From JBGSYN01 sp041750975 (GTDB taxonomy: Bacteria > Pseudomonadota > Alphaproteobacteria > Geminicoccales > Geminicoccaceae), in NCBI GenBank assembly GCA_041750975.1, contig JBGSYN010000223.1, positions 1 to 24,299 on the forward strand: DNA of 24,299 bases, written 5' to 3'. This document shows positions 1 through 8,135 of the stretch, piece after piece. Both the position numbers and the translations under genes were made by a program. Positions within the stretch are counted from its first letter, which is position 1, and the number at the start of each line of letters is the position of its first letter. The notes below the pieces were generated by a model. It was not told the DNA's origin. It saw only the letters and a list, made by a program, of their open reading frames with translations, and did no database searches.

Positions 1-26
1 AATACTTCTTCAAGTGCGCGTTAAGG

Positions 27-857
27 TTATCCCTTGACCGCACCCGCGGTGATGCCGGCGACCAGATAGCGCTCGAGAAACGCGTAGAGGATCATCACCG
101 GAACGACGGCGATGACTGCTGCCGCCATCAACTCGTTCCAGGCGATCTGGTATTCGCCCATGAGATTGGCGACGCCGATCGACAGCACGTAGCGACTCGG
201 ATCGGTGGTCAGAACCAGCGCCCAGATATAGGCGTTCCAGGCAATGAGGAAGGTGAAGATCGCCACCGCCACCAGACCCGGGCGGCCAAGCGGCAGGATG
301 ATCTTCCAGAACGCCTGCAGTCTCGATGCACCATCGATGATCGCGGCTTCGTCGAGCTCTCGCGGAATGGCCCGAAAGAAGCCGATCAGCATCCAGACCG
401 AGAACGGCAGGGCGAACGAGGTGTAGGCCATGATCAGGGCCAGATAGCTGTTGATCAGCCCGAAGCTCGACATCAGTTGAAAATACGGGATCACCAGAAG
501 CGTTTCGGGCAGCATTTTGGTGAACAGCAGGAAGACGATCAGCAGCATCTCGAAGCGGATATGAAACCGCGTCACGCCGTAGGCGGCGAGCGAGGCGAGG
601 AACAACGACAAGACGGTGGTGCCGACGGCGACGATCAGGCTGTTCATGAAATAAAGCAGGATCGGGCGGGTCTGGATCAGATGCCAATAGGCGTCGAAAG
701 ACCAAGCCGTCGAAAAGAAGGTCGGCGGCGAGAGAAAGATTTCCTCGATGGGCTTCAGCGAGGTGTTGAGCATCCAGTAGAATGGAAACAGCATGATCAT
801 CAAAAGCGCGATGATGATGACCCAGCGCGCCAGATCCAGGCCCAAGGACCTCGCCAT
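27..857 (-). CDS. Carbohydrate ABC transporter permease, MalG type
   Basis: Inner-membrane subunit of a binding-protein-dependent sugar importer; it forms half of the translocation channel. The 276-residue protein has about six hydrophobic segments, the first at about residues 12-30. It carries the EAA loop that contacts the ATPase, E-A-A-x3-G near residues 170-175 followed by I-L-P about 13 residues on. Length and order match MalG/LacG/UgpE-type permeases (CUT1 family). The start ATG overlaps the stop of the upstream permease by one base (TAATG), so translational coupling is likely. It is the last gene of this operon inside the window. No ABC ATPase is present, so the importer either uses one encoded beyond position 1 or a shared MsmX/UgpC-like ATPase. 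The substrate cannot be read from the permease. Confidence 0.93.
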   Translation of the reverse strand: MARSLGLDLARWVIIIALLMIMLFPFYWMLNTSLKPIEEIFLSPPTFFSTAWSFDAYWHLIQTRPILLYFMNSLIVAVGTTVLSLFLASLAAYGVTRFHIRFEMLLIVFLLFTKMLPETLLVIPYFQLMSSFGLINSYLALIMAYTSFALPFSVWMLIGFFRAIPRELDEAAIIDGASRLQAFWKIILPLGRPGLVAVAIFTFLIAWNAYIWALVLTTDPSRYVLSIGVANLMGEYQIAWNELMAAAVIAVVPVMILYAFLERYLVAGITAGAVKG

Positions 858-1783
858 TACGCCCCCTCGGTAGCGCTGCCGGGTTTGAGCAGGCGGATGT
901 AGATCGCCGAAAAGGCGAGCACCAGGATCAGCAGCAAGACACCGATCGTCGCCGCCTCGCCGAACCGGTTGCCGTGAAACGCCGTGTTGTACAGGAGCAC
1001 CGGAAGGACTTCGGTCGAATCGACGGGGCCGCCGCCCGTCATGACGGCGATGATATCGAAGTGGCGGATCGTGTAGATCAGATCGAGCGTGCTGGCGACG
1101 ATGATCAGATAGCGGAGATTGGGCAGCGTGACGTGGCGGAACTGCTGCAGGCTGCCGGCCCCGTCGAGCGACGCCGCCTCATATTGTTCCTTCGGAATCC
1201 CCTGCAGGCCTGCCAGCATCAAGAGCATGATGAAAGGCACGCCGCGCCAGACATCGACGGCGATCACCGAGCCCAGGGCAAGATTGGGAATACCGAGCCA
1301 GGCCTGATAGGTCGTGATCAGCCCGGCCTCGCGCAGCAGGTAGTTGATGACGCCGAACTGCGGCTCCAGGAGCCAGACCCAGATGATGGCGCTGATTGCC
1401 GGCGCCACCATCCAGGGCGTCAGAAAGGCGATCCGCAGTACCGTCTTGAATGCCCTGACCCGGTTCAGGAGAAGCGCGAGGCCAAGGCCGATGACGAGAT
1501 GCAGGACGACGCAAATGCTGGTGAAAGTGAGAGAGACGCCGAGACTGTGCCAGAAGGCATCATCCGCCAGCACCTTCGCATAATTGTCGAAGCCGACGAA
1601 GCTGCTGCGCAAGCCCCGAATGCGATAAAGGCTGGTCGAAAAGGCGTGACCGAGCGGAAAGACGATAATGGCGACCAGCAAGAGCACCGCGGGCGCGATG
1701 AAGTAATAGCCATAAAGCCGCTCGCGGCGCAGTCCGGGCGCGCGCCAAAAAACATCGACGTCGGAGACTTCGGACCGCGCCAT
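857..1783 (-). CDS. Carbohydrate ABC transporter permease, MalF type
   Basis: Partner channel subunit of the same CUT1-type importer. The protein has 308 residues, starts with a cytoplasmic leader and then a hydrophobic span at about residues 25-50, and has six predicted spans in all. The EAA loop is visible as Y-E-A-A-S-L-D-G-A about two-thirds along, followed by T-L-P-N-L. The gene lies 14 nt downstream of the substrate-binding protein stop and overlaps the MalG-type gene by one base. The start at 1783 gives M-A-R-S; no strong ribosome binding site precedes it, which fits coupling to the gene upstream. The family assignment is firm and the substrate is inferred only from context. Confidence 0.93.
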   Translation of the reverse strand: MARSEVSDVDVFWRAPGLRRERLYGYYFIAPAVLLLVAIIVFPLGHAFSTSLYRIRGLRSSFVGFDNYAKVLADDAFWHSLGVSLTFTSICVVLHLVIGLGLALLLNRVRAFKTVLRIAFLTPWMVAPAISAIIWVWLLEPQFGVINYLLREAGLITTYQAWLGIPNLALGSVIAVDVWRGVPFIMLLMLAGLQGIPKEQYEAASLDGAGSLQQFRHVTLPNLRYLIIVASTLDLIYTIRHFDIIAVMTGGGPVDSTEVLPVLLYNTAFHGNRFGEAATIGVLLLILVLAFSAIYIRLLKPGSATEGA

Positions 1784-1797
1784 CGGGCGTTCGATGC

Positions 1798-3060
1798 TTA
1801 GTAGTCGTTCAGCTTTGCCGTGACGTCCTTATCCAGCTTTTGAAAAATCTCGTCCGTGCGCTCGGGCTCGAGCAGCGCTTCCTGCACGGCCTTGACGACA
1901 TCATCCTGCGAGATCTCGGCCCAGGCCGGATGCGGCAAGGGATATGTCCGGGCGGTCCGCCCGATCTCGAGGAATTCTTTAAGCATCGGATCGGCCTGGA
2001 CCTCCGGCAACTCGGCCAGATCATTGCGCAGCGGCATCCAATTCGCGACCTGAGCCCGCAGCAACGCCCATTTGGGCTCGTTGCTGAATTTGACGAATTC
2101 CCAGGCCTCTTCCGGATGCTCGCAATTGGAAGAAATACTGTCGGCCGTCAGTGTCGCTACCGTCGGCGCATTCTCGACCTGGGCCGGGGGTGCTGTGACG
2201 AACACATTGCCCTCGAGCGCCGGGTTGTCGATCACGACCTTGGCCACACCCCAATAGGCGTTGCGCATGGTGGCGATCTTCTGCTGGGCGAAAAGATTGG
2301 TCTGCTCGAGATAATTGATCGTCGTCGCCCCCGGCGCCGCCACCCCTTCCTCTGTCGCCAGAGCCAGATAGAACTTGATCGCCTCGAGCGATTTGGGGTC
2401 GCTGGCGAAGGTGGCTTCGGTCATATCCTCGTTGAAGGCCTCGCCGCCGTTCGACCAGATCCAGGTGAGAAGGATCCGTGTCGTGGTGTCGGTCGGGCCG
2501 CCGATGACGACGGTTGCCCACTGCTCCTCGGTGGTGAGCGCCTTGGCCCATTCGAGGTATTCATTCCAGTTTTTCGGAGGGTCGTTCGCATCGAGACCGG
2601 CCTTTTCGACGAGGTCGCTGTTGTAGACTTCGCCATAAATCCCGCCCCAGCTCGGCAGGCCGTAGAGCTCGTCCTCGAATTGGGCGGCGGCGAGCACCTC
2701 GTCGCTCCAGGCGTTCTGCCATGCCTCGGGCTCGCCCCGATAGAACTCGTCGAGCGGCATCAGATAGCCGTTATAGGCGGCCGTCGGCACCTGGACCGAA
2801 ACGATGCATGGGGCCTCGCGGGCCTGGGCGGCTGTCACGAACTTGGTCCAATGGTCCTTGCGCGCCACCGGTATGGGCTCGATCCTGATGTTCGGATTGG
2901 CTTCCTGGAACTCGGCCAGAAGCTGCTCCATGATCGGCTGGAACTGTTCTTCGGTCAGATTGGCCGTCTGCCATTGGAGCGTGACCGGCTCCTGGGCCGC
3001 CGCCGTAAGACCGGTCGCACCCATCAGGGCACCCGCCAGCAGTGTCAATGTCGTACGCAT
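1798..3060 (-). CDS. Extracellular (periplasmic) sugar-binding protein, family 1
   Basis: Periplasmic receptor of the ABC importer, 420 residues, typical for family-1 solute-binding proteins (COG1653). A Sec signal peptide is clear: R2, a hydrophobic stretch at residues 4-19 and an A-A-A/Q-E cleavage site after about residue 22. There is no lipobox Cys. The mature protein has the usual composition, Trp-rich patches around the ligand cleft and an N-terminal strand (V-T-L-Q-W) typical of the family. The start at 3060 was chosen because GGGAGGT lies 7 nt upstream in the transcript and because it exposes the signal peptide; longer upstream readings run into the preceding enzyme gene. The gene starts 28 nt after that enzyme's stop. 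The ligand is unknown; a sugar acid or glycoside would fit the dehydratase-like enzyme next door. Confidence 0.93.
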   Translation of the reverse strand: MRTTLTLLAGALMGATGLTAAAQEPVTLQWQTANLTEEQFQPIMEQLLAEFQEANPNIRIEPIPVARKDHWTKFVTAAQAREAPCIVSVQVPTAAYNGYLMPLDEFYRGEPEAWQNAWSDEVLAAAQFEDELYGLPSWGGIYGEVYNSDLVEKAGLDANDPPKNWNEYLEWAKALTTEEQWATVVIGGPTDTTTRILLTWIWSNGGEAFNEDMTEATFASDPKSLEAIKFYLALATEEGVAAPGATTINYLEQTNLFAQQKIATMRNAYWGVAKVVIDNPALEGNVFVTAPPAQVENAPTVATLTADSISSNCEHPEEAWEFVKFSNEPKWALLRAQVANWMPLRNDLAELPEVQADPMLKEFLEIGRTARTYPLPHPAWAEISQDDVVKAVQEALLEPERTDEIFQKLDKDVTAKLNDY

Positions 3061-3088
3061 CGAAAGACCTCCCTTTGGTCGTGTTGAT

Positions 3089-4222
3089 TCATCGATAGAG
3101 TGACCCCGCCCGCTCGTAGCGGGGCTGCGGCCGGGCCGGATAATCGCGCAACGCCTCGAGATTGGGCTCGAGGCCGAGACCGGGCGTGTCGGGCAGGACG
3201 AAATGGCCGTCCTCGAAGGCGATGGCCGGGTTCGAGGCCGAATCGCGCAAGGCTCGATCCGGCTCGATCTCCTCGAGGATGAGGAAATTGGGAATAGCGG
3301 CCGCCAGATGCATCGAGGCCATGGTGCAGACCGGCCCGCCCGGATTGTGCGGGGCCACCGGCACATAATGCATGTCCGCCAGTGCTGCGATCCGGCGCAG
3401 TTCGGTGAAGCCGCCGCCATGCATGATGTCGGGCTGGATGATCTTGCAGGCGCCCTCGTCGAGGATCTCGCGGAATTCGAAGCGGGACAGCAGCCGCTCG
3501 CCGGTGGCGATGGGCACCGCCATCTCGCGTTGCAGGCGGGCCATCGCCTTGGCATTCTCGAAGGGAATCGGTTCCTCGAACCAGCCGGGGCGATAGGGTT
3601 TGAAGGCCTCGGCGGCGAGCACCGCCGTGCGCGGCGACAGCAACTCGCCGCACTCGATGAAAATTTCGATATCCGGTCCCGCACCCTCGCGCGCTGCCGC
3701 CATGAGTTCTGCCGCATGGGCGATCGTGCGGGCCTCGTTCTGGCGCAGGGCCTCGAAACTGAAGGGGTTCCATTTGAAGCCGCGAAAGCCGCGCCGGACC
3801 GCTTCGGCGGCGCTTTCGAACGCCGCCTCGGCGGTCGTCACGCCCTGCAGCCAGTGGCTCGCATAGACCGGCAGACGGGTGCGATGCGGCCCGCCCAATA
3901 GGCGATAAACCGGCACGCCCAGCCGCTTGCCCTCAAGGTCCCAAAGCGCAATGTCGATACCGGCGAGGGCCGTCTGCAACACCGCACCGCCGCGCCAGCG
4001 CCACGCATTGTAGAGCCGGTGCCAGTGCCGTTCGGGACCGGACGGATCCTCGCCGATCAGATGCGCGCCGAGCTCGGCAATGGCGGTTTCGACCGAACCG
4101 ATCGGGCCATGCAGGGACGCCTCGCCCCATCCGGTCAAGCCTTCGTCGGTCTCGACACGAACGAACAGCCAATTGACCCAGTTGGCCCAGAATTTGGACG
4201 TTTCGATCTTGGTGACGCGCAT
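3089..4222 (-). CDS. Mandelate racemase/muconate lactonizing enzyme family, galactonate-dehydratase-like
   Basis: Enolase-superfamily enzyme of 377 residues, first gene of the uptake operon, so probably the first catabolic step after import. The N-terminal capping domain (residues 1-115) is followed by a barrel. Visible features are K150 after strand 2 (F-K-W-N), metal ligands E190, E216 or E217 and E242 (G-E-R), then D265 (Q-P-D) and H292 (A-P-H-N-P). The run G-E-R-x2-S-R-F-E-F through Q-P-D-x2-H-x-G-G is the pattern of D-galactonate dehydratase and related sugar-acid dehydratases. Oddity: where that group usually has Glu/Asp-x-His, this protein reads E190-C191-G192, so the third-strand His used as acid in galactonate dehydratases seems absent. 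The start at 4222 (M-R-V-T-K-I) was chosen for the conserved N-terminus and an upstream GGTGGAGG. The reaction is unproven; sugar-acid dehydration is the best guess. Confidence 0.88.
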   Translation of the reverse strand: MRVTKIETSKFWANWVNWLFVRVETDEGLTGWGEASLHGPIGSVETAIAELGAHLIGEDPSGPERHWHRLYNAWRWRGGAVLQTALAGIDIALWDLEGKRLGVPVYRLLGGPHRTRLPVYASHWLQGVTTAEAAFESAAEAVRRGFRGFKWNPFSFEALRQNEARTIAHAAELMAAAREGAGPDIEIFIECGELLSPRTAVLAAEAFKPYRPGWFEEPIPFENAKAMARLQREMAVPIATGERLLSRFEFREILDEGACKIIQPDIMHGGGFTELRRIAALADMHYVPVAPHNPGGPVCTMASMHLAAAIPNFLILEEIEPDRALRDSASNPAIAFEDGHFVLPDTPGLGLEPNLEALRDYPARPQPRYERAGSLYR

Positions 4223-4267
4223 TCGATACTTGGAGCCTCCACCGGCATCCGTAATCTCTGACTCTTT

Positions 4268-4281
4268 TTGAAACCTTTCAA
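4268..4281. promoter_or_regulatory. Candidate LacI-family operator
   Basis: The sequence TTGAAA-CC-TTTCAA is an inverted repeat with perfect 6-nt arms and a two-base centre. LacI-family operators are typically short palindromes with a central CG; here the centre is CC. It lies in the 120-bp gap between the divergent dehydratase-like gene and the LacI-type regulator, two bases beyond the predicted -10 of the operon promoter. That position fits repression of the operon and possibly autoregulation. No second copy was noticed in front of the sulfatase gene. Confidence 0.6.
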
Positions 4282-4283
4282 TT

Positions 4284-4311
4284 AGTCTACCAAAGTGGGT
4301 TGGCTTGGCAA
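4284..4311 (-). promoter_or_regulatory. Predicted sigma-70 promoter of the uptake operon
   Basis: Read on the minus strand, TTGCCA (4311-4306, 5 of 6 to TTGACA) is followed after 16 nt by TAGACT (4289-4284, 4 of 6 to TATAAT). Transcription would start at about 4277, inside the TTGAAA-CC-TTTCAA palindrome, and run into the dehydratase-like gene with a leader of about 55 nt. It is predicted from sequence only. Confidence 0.5.
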
Positions 4312-4342
4312 GCCCCTGAATCATACCTATGAGCGAGCGGCC

Positions 4343-5362
4343 ATGAGCGAAGCGGAACGCAGACCGACAATCCTTGACGTAGCGGCCAGGGCGGAGGTCG
4401 CCGTCGGCACGGTCTCCAACGTCCTCAACGGCACCCGTCCGGTGAGCGAGAAGCGGCGCCAGCGCGTGCTGGAAGCGGCGGCAGCCCTGGGGTTCCAGCC
4501 CAACAGCCTGGCCCAGGGGCTGCGCCGACAGCGTTCGGGACTGGTCGGCCTGTGCCTGCCGCATTCCAGCAGCGCCTATTTCGCCGCCTTGAGCGAGAGT
4601 TTCGAAGCGGTCGTCGCCAGCCAGGGCTTTGAGCTCATCCAGGTGTTGACCCAGCAGGACGCGGGGCGCGAGGAACGGCGCATGGCGGCCCTGCTGGCGC
4701 GGCAGCTTGACGGTCTCATTCTGGTGCCGAGCCTCGCCCCGGAGGCGACCTTGAGCCGCCTCGCCCGCTCGACCGTGCCGACCGTGCTGGTCGATCGGAG
4801 CGATCCGCAGCGGCGCTTCGACAGTGTCACCCTGGACAATCGCCGGGCCATGCGAACGCTCGCCGATCACCTGATCGATCTCGGACATCGCCGGCTCCTG
4901 TTCGTGGTGCAGAGCCGACCCGTGATGACGACCCAGGATCGGATCGCAGGGCTGGCGGATGCCCGGGCTGCGCGAGGCGGCGGGATCGTCACCGCCGTCG
5001 AGGAGTGGCCCGTGCCCCAGAGCGACTATCAGGCGCTGCTTGCACGCTGGATGCAGCAGACGGCACCGCCGACGGCGATCATTGCCGGCAACAGCAATGT
5101 CGCATTGGCGACATTTCGAGCGCTGCGCCGTTTGGGCTGGCCGTGCCCCGAACAAATTTCGCTCGCCGCTTTCGACGATCCGGCCTGGTCGGAGATCACG
5201 ACGCCGAGCCTCACCGTGGTGCATCATCCGATCGAGGCGATGGCGCGCAATGCCTGGGAACGACTGATCCGTCGGATGAACGGGGATGACGTGGCGCCCA
5301 GCCAGGAAGTTTTGCCGGCCGAGCTTATCGTTCGCCAATCCACCGCGCGGGCGCTACGCTGA
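4343..5362 (+). CDS. LacI-family transcriptional regulator
   Basis: DNA-binding repressor of 339 residues. The N-terminal helix-turn-helix is canonical: P-T-I-L-D-V-A at residues 8-14, V-G-T-V-S-N-V-L-N-G at 21-30, then V-S-E-K-R-R and the hinge F-Q-P-N-S-L-A-Q-G-L at 51-60. The rest is a periplasmic-binding-protein-like sensor domain, with an A-F-D-D-P motif near the C-terminus as in LacI/GalR proteins. It is divergent from the uptake operon, with the candidate operator in between, and 32 nt upstream of the sulfatase gene on the same strand. It therefore probably controls both arms in response to the imported sugar or a metabolite of it. The start at 4343 (M-S-E-A-E) matches the usual 8-10 residues before the first helix; a GTG at 4295 in frame would add 16 unlikely residues. 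The effector is unknown. Confidence 0.93.
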   Translation: MSEAERRPTILDVAARAEVAVGTVSNVLNGTRPVSEKRRQRVLEAAAALGFQPNSLAQGLRRQRSGLVGLCLPHSSSAYFAALSESFEAVVASQGFELIQVLTQQDAGREERRMAALLARQLDGLILVPSLAPEATLSRLARSTVPTVLVDRSDPQRRFDSVTLDNRRAMRTLADHLIDLGHRRLLFVVQSRPVMTTQDRIAGLADARAARGGGIVTAVEEWPVPQSDYQALLARWMQQTAPPTAIIAGNSNVALATFRALRRLGWPCPEQISLAAFDDPAWSEITTPSLTVVHHPIEAMARNAWERLIRRMNGDDVAPSQEVLPAELIVRQSTARALR

Positions 5363-5394
5363 TTCCAGTTCAAAGGGGAGGTACCAACGCAACG

Positions 5395-6981
5395 ATGACA
5401 CGGAAACCAAACATTCTTTTTCTGCTGAGCGACGAGCACAGCTTTCGCTTCTTCGGTCATCTGGGCCGCAAGCATGGCGGCGAGGACGTGGCGACACCGG
5501 CGCTCGACCGGTTGGCGGCGCAATCGACCGTGTTCACCGATTGCTATTGCGCGGCACCGCTCTGCGTGCCGTCGCGCATCACCATACTGACCGGCCTCGA
5601 AATGCAGCGCTCGGGCGGCTGGGACAATGACGCCTATCTCGATCCCGGCCTCAAGACCATTCCCAAAGTCTTGCGCGAGGCCGACTACACGACCTGCCTT
5701 GTCGGCAAGATGCATTTCCGGGGCACGACGCAGTATCACGGTTTCGAGCATCGCCCTTACGGCGATCTGGCCGGCAATGTCTCGCACCAATACGAGCACT
5801 TCATTCCCCTGCGACAAGGCGATCAGGTTTATGGCGGCGATCCGGATAAGCCCGCGAGGATCGGCGATATCGTCGAGGTCAGGACGCGCGATGCCGGCAT
5901 CACCCGGATCCCGGAATCGCAGATCGTCGATCAGATCATCGCCGAGGAAACACTCGCCTGGCTGCGCGAGCACGAGGCGGGCTCGCCCGAGAAGCCATGG
6001 TTCCTGACGGCGTCGTTCAGCCGGCCCCATTTTCCGCTGACCGCACCCAAGCGCTTCATCCATCGTTATCCGCCCGACGCCATCAGCGAGCCCTTCGCAC
6101 CGCCCGAAGGCGATACCTTCGATCATCCGGTCAGTGCCGCCATCCGCGAGGGGTTCAAGGTCGATCGCATCGATCAACGGGAGATGATGCAGGCGCGGGC
6201 GGCCTATTTCGCCAATGTCGCCTTTTTCGACGAAATTCTGGGCGACCTCCTGCTTCGACTCGATGCGGCCGGGCTCCTCGACAATACCATCATCGTCTAC
6301 GCCAGCGATCACGGCGAGATGGCGGGCGAACTCGGCACCTGGTGGAAAAGCGGCTGGTACGAGGCCTGCGCCCGAGTGCCGCTGATGGTGTCGACCCCGG
6401 AGCAGCGCCAGGGCAAGCAGCCGGCCCGCCGCATCGAAATCCCCGTCAGCCTGCTCGATCTGATGCCGACTTTTGCCGCTCTTGGCGGCGCTGCCGCGGG
6501 CGACGTCTCAGGCGCCGATCTCTCGGCCGTCGTCCAGGGCACAAGTGAGCCGCCGGACCGCCCCATCGTCTGCGACCACCTCAACGACCGCTGGGGCAAG
6601 GGCACGGGCTTCCGCATGGTCCGCCAGGGCAAATACAAGCTGACCCATTTCCAGAACTTCCCGCCGCTCTTCATCGATCTCGAGGAAGATCCGATGGAAC
6701 AGCACAATCTCTTCGAGAGCGCCGCCGGCGCTGCGGCCGAAATCCGGGACGAGCTTTTGAATTTCGTCGAGCGCACGGTCGACTACGAGACCGTCCTCGC
6801 CGACGCGGCGACCAGCCAGGCGGCGCTCAGGGATCAATACGGCCTCGACAACAGCCGCTACCTGCCGAACCAATATCAGCTGTCATCAGGCCGCATCATC
6901 GAGGCCGATCTGGCGCTCTACAAGCAGGCCGTGGTCACCGACGATCCCGCAACCTTCTTTGCCGATTGGCCCAAGCGTTGA
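5395..6981 (+). CDS. Formylglycine-dependent sulfatase (choline-sulfatase/arylsulfatase-like)
   Basis: Type I sulfatase of 528 residues that should cleave a sulfate ester. The signature C57-V-P-S-R61-I-T-I-L-T-G is intact, so C57 would be matured to formylglycine. Other expected active-site residues are visible: D13 and E14 (metal), K105 and H107 (G-K-M-H-F), D305 and H306 (S-D-H-G-E), K318 (W-W-K-S-G). The G-K-M-H-F-R-G ... Y-H-G-F-E stretch recalls choline sulfatases, but the substrate cannot be fixed. There is no signal peptide, so it is probably cytoplasmic and acts on an imported sulfated compound. AGGGGAGG lies about 14 nt before the ATG. It follows the LacI-type gene by 32 nt. No formylglycine-generating enzyme or anaerobic maturase is in the window, so the maturase must be elsewhere. 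Confidence 0.92.
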   Translation: MTRKPNILFLLSDEHSFRFFGHLGRKHGGEDVATPALDRLAAQSTVFTDCYCAAPLCVPSRITILTGLEMQRSGGWDNDAYLDPGLKTIPKVLREADYTTCLVGKMHFRGTTQYHGFEHRPYGDLAGNVSHQYEHFIPLRQGDQVYGGDPDKPARIGDIVEVRTRDAGITRIPESQIVDQIIAEETLAWLREHEAGSPEKPWFLTASFSRPHFPLTAPKRFIHRYPPDAISEPFAPPEGDTFDHPVSAAIREGFKVDRIDQREMMQARAAYFANVAFFDEILGDLLLRLDAAGLLDNTIIVYASDHGEMAGELGTWWKSGWYEACARVPLMVSTPEQRQGKQPARRIEIPVSLLDLMPTFAALGGAAAGDVSGADLSAVVQGTSEPPDRPIVCDHLNDRWGKGTGFRMVRQGKYKLTHFQNFPPLFIDLEEDPMEQHNLFESAAGAAAEIRDELLNFVERTVDYETVLADAATSQAALRDQYGLDNSRYLPNQYQLSSGRIIEADLALYKQAVVTDDPATFFADWPKR

Positions 6982-7022
6982 AAACAGCTAGCAACTGACA
7001 AATCGCAACATGGAGGGAAGTC

Positions 7023-7313
7023 ATGCCGGCTGGATATCTGATCGGGCACATCACCGTCACCGACCCTGAGGCCTATAGGGAATACATGGCGCGCGTGCCG
7101 GCGATCATCGAAGCCCATGGCGGCCATTATCTGGTCCGCGGCGGCGCCGAGGATACCGTCGAGGGCAAGCAGGCGGGTACGCGCCATGTCTGCATCGCCT
7201 TTCCAAGCTTCGACGCGGCCAAAGGCTTCTACCACAGCCCGGAATATCAGGAGATTTTAGCCCTCCGCACGGACCATGCGACGGGTGCCATCACCCTCGT
7301 CGAAGGGGTCTAG
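7023..7313 (+). CDS. DUF1330 family protein
   Basis: Small protein of 96 residues with the DUF1330 pattern: G-Y-L-I-G-H-I-T-V-T-D at residues 4-14, Y-M-A-R-V-P, then G-G-H-Y-L-V-R-G-G and F-P-S-F-D-A-A-K-G-F-Y-H-S-P-E-Y near the middle. Members adopt a dimeric ferredoxin-like alpha/beta fold; their function is largely unassigned. It starts 41 nt after the sulfatase stop with a good ribosome site (GGAGGG, 7 nt before ATG), so it is probably co-transcribed with the sulfatase. Its stop lies 3 nt from the stop of the convergent DUF1194 gene. A role in the sulfatase/sugar-acid pathway is possible only by association. Confidence 0.88.
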   Translation: MPAGYLIGHITVTDPEAYREYMARVPAIIEAHGGHYLVRGGAEDTVEGKQAGTRHVCIAFPSFDAAKGFYHSPEYQEILALRTDHATGAITLVEGV

Positions 7314-7316
7314 GAC

Positions 7317-8069
7317 TTAAGGGGCGCCGCCGATATCGTTGCCGGCTACGACCAGATCGCGCAGAAATTTCCGGGTTAGAACCTCCAACATGGTCCCTGC
7401 GTCATTCAATGAGAGCAGGAAGGCTCCAGGCCCACCGATGACCTCTCGACCGTAGTAGGCGAGACCGATAGGGTCGGAAGTCAGGACGACACCGTTGACG
7501 GTGCCGCCTCTCTCGACGACACGGTCGCGAGCCGCTCCGGCGTCCTCGCCGACATTGTCTTTGCCGTTACCGACAATATTGATGATCCTCCGATCTGCAG
7601 CATAGGGTGCATGCGACAGCATCTCCGCCGCGTGATCGATCGCTTTCGAGACATCGGTGAGCCTGCCCACATAATACTTGGTACCTTGCCGAGCTTCCAA
7701 ATCGACATTGACTTCTAGCCGCTTTCCGATCGTCGCGCCGATCGCACGCGCGTCTGTCTTAGTCTCGATCAGCGACCATGAAGCGACGATCGGAAACTGG
7801 CCATGGTGCCACGCGAACACCGCGAAACCGATTCTCCCATGCCGACCACGCGCAATGGCGTCGACGACCTCGGGCGTGCGGACCGCGTCAGCCATGCCCA
7901 CAAGGGCCAGCCGTCTGACGTCCGGCTCGACGGAATAGGAGACATCGAGTCCGGTGACGATATTGGCATCGGTTTGGATCTCCTGCGCAATCCCCGGTCC
8001 AGCAGCCATCAAACAAGAGGTCAGCGCGAGTGCGCGAAGAACCGGGGAAATAATCAGCGTAGCTAGCAT
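7317..8069 (-). CDS. DUF1194 protein, exported von Willebrand factor A-like domain
   Basis: Exported protein of 250 residues. The N-terminus has a Sec signal peptide, hydrophobic over residues 3-22 with likely cleavage after G-I-A-Q near 28-29. The mature part is a vWA-like domain with the metal-ion site motif D42-V-S-Y-S46 and T138 in G-R-L-T-D. The third part of the site, usually S-G-D-G-x2-N in DUF1194 proteins, reads V-G-N-G-K-D-N here (166-172). Function in this family is not established; vWA domains generally bind protein partners through a divalent metal. The gene is divergent from the BTAD regulator with 163 nt between them, suggesting linked control. The coding stretch looks less GC-rich than the PutA region. 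Confidence 0.85.
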   Translation of the reverse strand: MLATLIISPVLRALALTSCLMAAGPGIAQEIQTDANIVTGLDVSYSVEPDVRRLALVGMADAVRTPEVVDAIARGRHGRIGFAVFAWHHGQFPIVASWSLIETKTDARAIGATIGKRLEVNVDLEARQGTKYYVGRLTDVSKAIDHAAEMLSHAPYAADRRIINIVGNGKDNVGEDAGAARDRVVERGGTVNGVVLTSDPIGLAYYGREVIGGPGAFLLSLNDAGTMLEVLTRKFLRDLVVAGNDIGGAP

Positions 8070-8135
8070 TTTGATCCTCGTCCGATAAATTGGCCGTTCT
8101 CGGCGAATAAAGAGAGCGAAGACAAAACACGGAGC

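Noticed and set aside
1840..3087. Plus-strand open frame of 415 codons opposite the sugar-binding protein
   Set aside because: Arg/Gly/Leu-rich translation with no family features; it is the antisense shadow of a clear signal-peptide protein in GC-rich DNA.
4223..5338. Upstream extension of the dehydratase-like frame across the LacI-type gene
   Set aside because: The frame stays open to 5338 but runs antisense to a conserved regulator; the family N-terminus begins at 4222 after a GGTGGAGG.
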